A DNA stretch of 64,000 bases from Rhabditoides inermis (taxonomy: Eukaryota; Nematoda; Chromadorea; Rhabditida; Rhabditidae), in the NCBI GenBank assembly GCA_963966185.1, contig CAWZYM010000001.1:248001-312000 (forward strand), given 5' to 3'. Both the position numbers and the translations under genes were made by a program. The notes beneath the pieces were generated by a model. The model did no database searches. It saw nothing but the letters and a program-made list of their open reading frames with translations, and was not told the origin of the DNA. This document shows, piece by piece, positions 61,900-64,000 of the stretch. Each line of letters starts with the position of its first letter. Position 1 is the first letter of the stretch.

Positions 61900-63840
61900 G
61901 CGTTGATCGCCACAATCTCATTTTTTCTAGTTTCGCTAACTCGCATGAGCATCATGTATCGAATTTCACTCCGTATGGTAACAAAGTTCTAGAAAGAGTT
62001 TTTGAGATCATTTACAATGGTAAACAGTAAGCGTCCCCACAGGGGTGTGAAATCGCTACATCAAAACAGGGCAATGAAGTGCATAAATACTATCCACTCA
62101 ATCGATGTCGATCCAACGGGAGAGGCCCAGTTTATCAAAGATTCATGACTTTCGGAATTTGAAACTTTTCTCACTCACTGATCACCTTTATCCTTTCTCT
62201 CTCGCAGTTTGTCGACTGGGCGTTGATCGCCACAATCTCATTTTTTCTAGTTTCGCTAACTCGCATGAGCATCATGTATCGAATTTCACTCCGTATGGTA
62301 ACAAAGTTCTAGAAAGAGTTTTTGAGATCATTTACAATGGTAAACAGTAAGCGTCCCCACAGGGGTGTGAAATCGCTACATCAAAACAGGGCAATGAAGT
62401 GCATAAATACTATCCACTCAATCGATGTCGATCCAACGGGAGAGGCCCAGTTTATCAAAGATTCATGACTTTCGGAATTTGAAACTTTTCTCACTCACTG
62501 ATCACCTTTATCCTTTCTCTCTCGCAGTTTGTCGACTGGGCGTTGATCGCCACAGTCTCATTTGTTTCTAGTTTCGCTAACTCGCATGAGCATCATGTAT
62601 CGAATTTCACTCCGTTTGGTAACAAAGTTCTAGAAAGGGGTTTCTTTTTAAAATCATTTACAATGGTAAACAGTAAGCGTCCCCACAGGGGTGTGAAATC
62701 GCTACTTCAAAACAGGGCAATGAAGTGCATAAATACTATCCACTCAATCGATGTCGATCCAACGGGAGAGGCCCAGTTTATAGAAGATTCATGACTTTAG
62801 GAATTTGAAACTTTTCTCACTCCCTGATCACCTTTATCCTTTCTCTCTCGCAGTTTGTCGACTGGGCGTTGATCGCCACAGTCTTTTTTTTTAGTTTCGC
62901 TAACTCGCATGAGCATCATGTATCGAATTTCACTCCGTATGGTAACAAAGTTCTAGAAAGGGTTTTTGAGATCATTTACAATGGTAAACATTAAGCGTCC
63001 CCACAGGGGTGTGAAATCGCTACATCAAAGCAGGGCAATGAAGTGCATAAATACTATCCACTCAATCGATGTCGATCCAACGGGAGAGGCCCAGTTTATA
63101 GAAGATTCATGAGTGTGTTCAGAATTTGAAACTTTTCTCACTCACTGAACACCTTTATTCTTTCTCTCTCGCAGTTTGTCGACTGGGCGTTGATAGCCAC
63201 AGTCTCTTTTTTTTCTAGTTTCGCTAACTCGCATGAGCATCATGTATCGAATTTCACTCCGTATGGTAACAAAGTTCTAGAAAGGTTTTTTGAGATCATT
63301 TACAATGGTAAACAGTATGCGTCCCCACAGGGGTGTGAAATCGCTACATCAAAACAGAGCAATGAAGTGCATAAATACTATCCACTCAATCGATGTCGAT
63401 CCAACGGGAGAGGCCCAGTTTATAGAAGATTCATGACTTTAGGAATTCGAAACTTTTCTCACTCCCTGATCACCTTTATCCTTTCTCTCTCGCAGTTTGT
63501 CGACTGGGCGTTGATCGCCACAGTCTTTTTTTTTTAGTTTCGCTAACTCGCATGAGCATCATGTATCGAATTTCACTCCGTATGGTAACAAAGTTCTAGA
63601 AAGGGTTTTTGAGATCATTTACAATGGTAAACAGTATGCGTCCCCACAGGGGTGTGAAATCGCTACATCAAAGCAGGGCAATGAAGTGCATAAATACTAT
63701 CCGCTCAATCGATGTCGATCCAACGGGAGAGGCCCAGTTTATCAAAGATTCATGTCTGTGTTCGGAATTTGAAACTTTTCTCACTCACTGATAACCTTTA
63801 TCTTTTCTCTCTCGCAGTTTGTCGACTGGGCGTTGATCGC
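61900..63840 (+). repeat. R-type duplication, copy 2
   Basis: Counterpart of 57070-59335, lacking one monomer. It carries the rare CATTAAGC (near 62988), CAGAGCAATG, GGAATTCGAAAC and ACTATCCGCTC marks in the same order. CTGATAACC near 63790 is private and removes the BclI site. The array continues to base 64000 in an ordinary monomer. Confidence 0.84.
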
Positions 63841-64000
63841 CACAATCTCATTTTTTCTAGTTTCGCTAACTCGCATGAGCATCATGTATCGAATTTCACT
63901 CCGTATGGTAACAAAGTTCTAGAAAGAGTTTTTGAGATCATTTACAATGGTAAACAGTAAGCGTCCCCACAGGGGTGTGAAATCGCTACATCAAAACAGG

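Larger units (their letters stand above)
1..64000 (+). repeat. Satellite array, ~322-bp monomer, ~199 head-to-tail copies
   Basis: The hexamer GTCGAC followed by TGGGCG recurs at 77, 400, 721, 1041, 1364, 1687 and so on to 63821, at 320-324 bp spacing, always in the same orientation. Between these marks the full monomer is repeated with only a handful of differences per copy. Dividing the span by the period, after allowing for eight shortened copies, gives about 199 monomers. No other sequence interrupts the array and both ends are cut in mid-monomer. Length variation comes almost wholly from two T-runs. There is no coding gene: the frames are short, start at TTG or GTG, end at an internal TGA, and period 322 is not a multiple of three. 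Long satellite arrays with higher-order structure are known from centromeric and heterochromatic DNA of eukaryotes; assigning this one to a centromere is inference. I do not recognise the family. Confidence 0.97.

Noticed and set aside
1..64000. CRISPR array
   Set aside because: The repeating unit is ~322 bp with no short repeat/unique spacer structure, and no cas genes are present.
1..64000. 5S rRNA, tRNA, snRNA or spliced-leader tandem gene array
   Set aside because: A ~322-bp period could suit such arrays, but I see no 5S-like sequence, no paired A and B boxes (GTTCTAGAAAGG does not fit GGTTCGANNCC), no cloverleaf and no spliced-leader sequence.
1..64000. Transposon or LTR array
   Set aside because: No transposase or reverse transcriptase frame, no terminal repeats and no target-site duplications; the copies are strictly head to tail.
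1..64000. Prokaryotic origin or plasmid iterons
   Set aside because: Iterons are about 20 bp and few; here a 322-bp unit fills 64 kb with no replication gene.

Overview
The whole 64 kb window is one uninterrupted head-to-tail tandem array, that is, satellite DNA. The monomer is about 322 bp (full-length copies run about 320-324 bp) and there are roughly 199 copies, all on the + strand in the orientation given. The array enters at base 1 and leaves at base 64000 in mid-monomer, so neither edge is seen. I find no gene, RNA gene, transposon, CRISPR array or unique sequence between copies. The open reading frames that can be drawn are periodic echoes of the monomer. Nearly all of them start at TTG or GTG, they end at a TGA inside each monomer, and T-run length changes keep shifting their frame.

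A long, clean, low-divergence array with nested higher-order repeats (HORs) points to a eukaryotic chromosome, probably heterochromatic or centromeric/pericentromeric, assembled from long reads. I do not recognise the satellite family and cannot name the organism. The monomer keeps about 14 CpG dinucleotides, roughly the random expectation for its composition. That argues mildly against a genome with strong CpG decay such as a vertebrate.

Layout by shared variants, using labels of my own. R-type monomers (CCGTTTGG, AATC after the second T-run, CAGTAAGC) dominate 1-2.9, 4.3-17.6 and 46.7-64 kb. C-type monomers (CACAGCGGTG, plus a 279-bp truncated form with a 44-bp deletion) fill 17.6-26 kb. 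M-type monomers (CTGTATGG, GTGATCATTT, GGACCAG, CAGTATGC) fill 26-46.7 kb, with a short island at 2.9-4.3 kb; an R-type island sits at 40.5-41.65 kb. On top of this are long near-identical duplications: 15-unit (about 4.83 kb), 12-unit (3,860 bp), 6-unit (1,937 and 1,939 bp), 5-unit (1,573 and 1,607 bp) and 7-unit (2,250 bp). The pattern fits repeated local unequal exchange and gene conversion.

No genes work together here. Recurrent sequence features inside each monomer are SalI, XbaI, ClaI and BclI sites, five short dyad symmetries, two variable T-runs, a pyrimidine tract ending in CAG that resembles a 3' splice site, and a weak CENP-B-box-like motif. None is shown to be functional from sequence alone.
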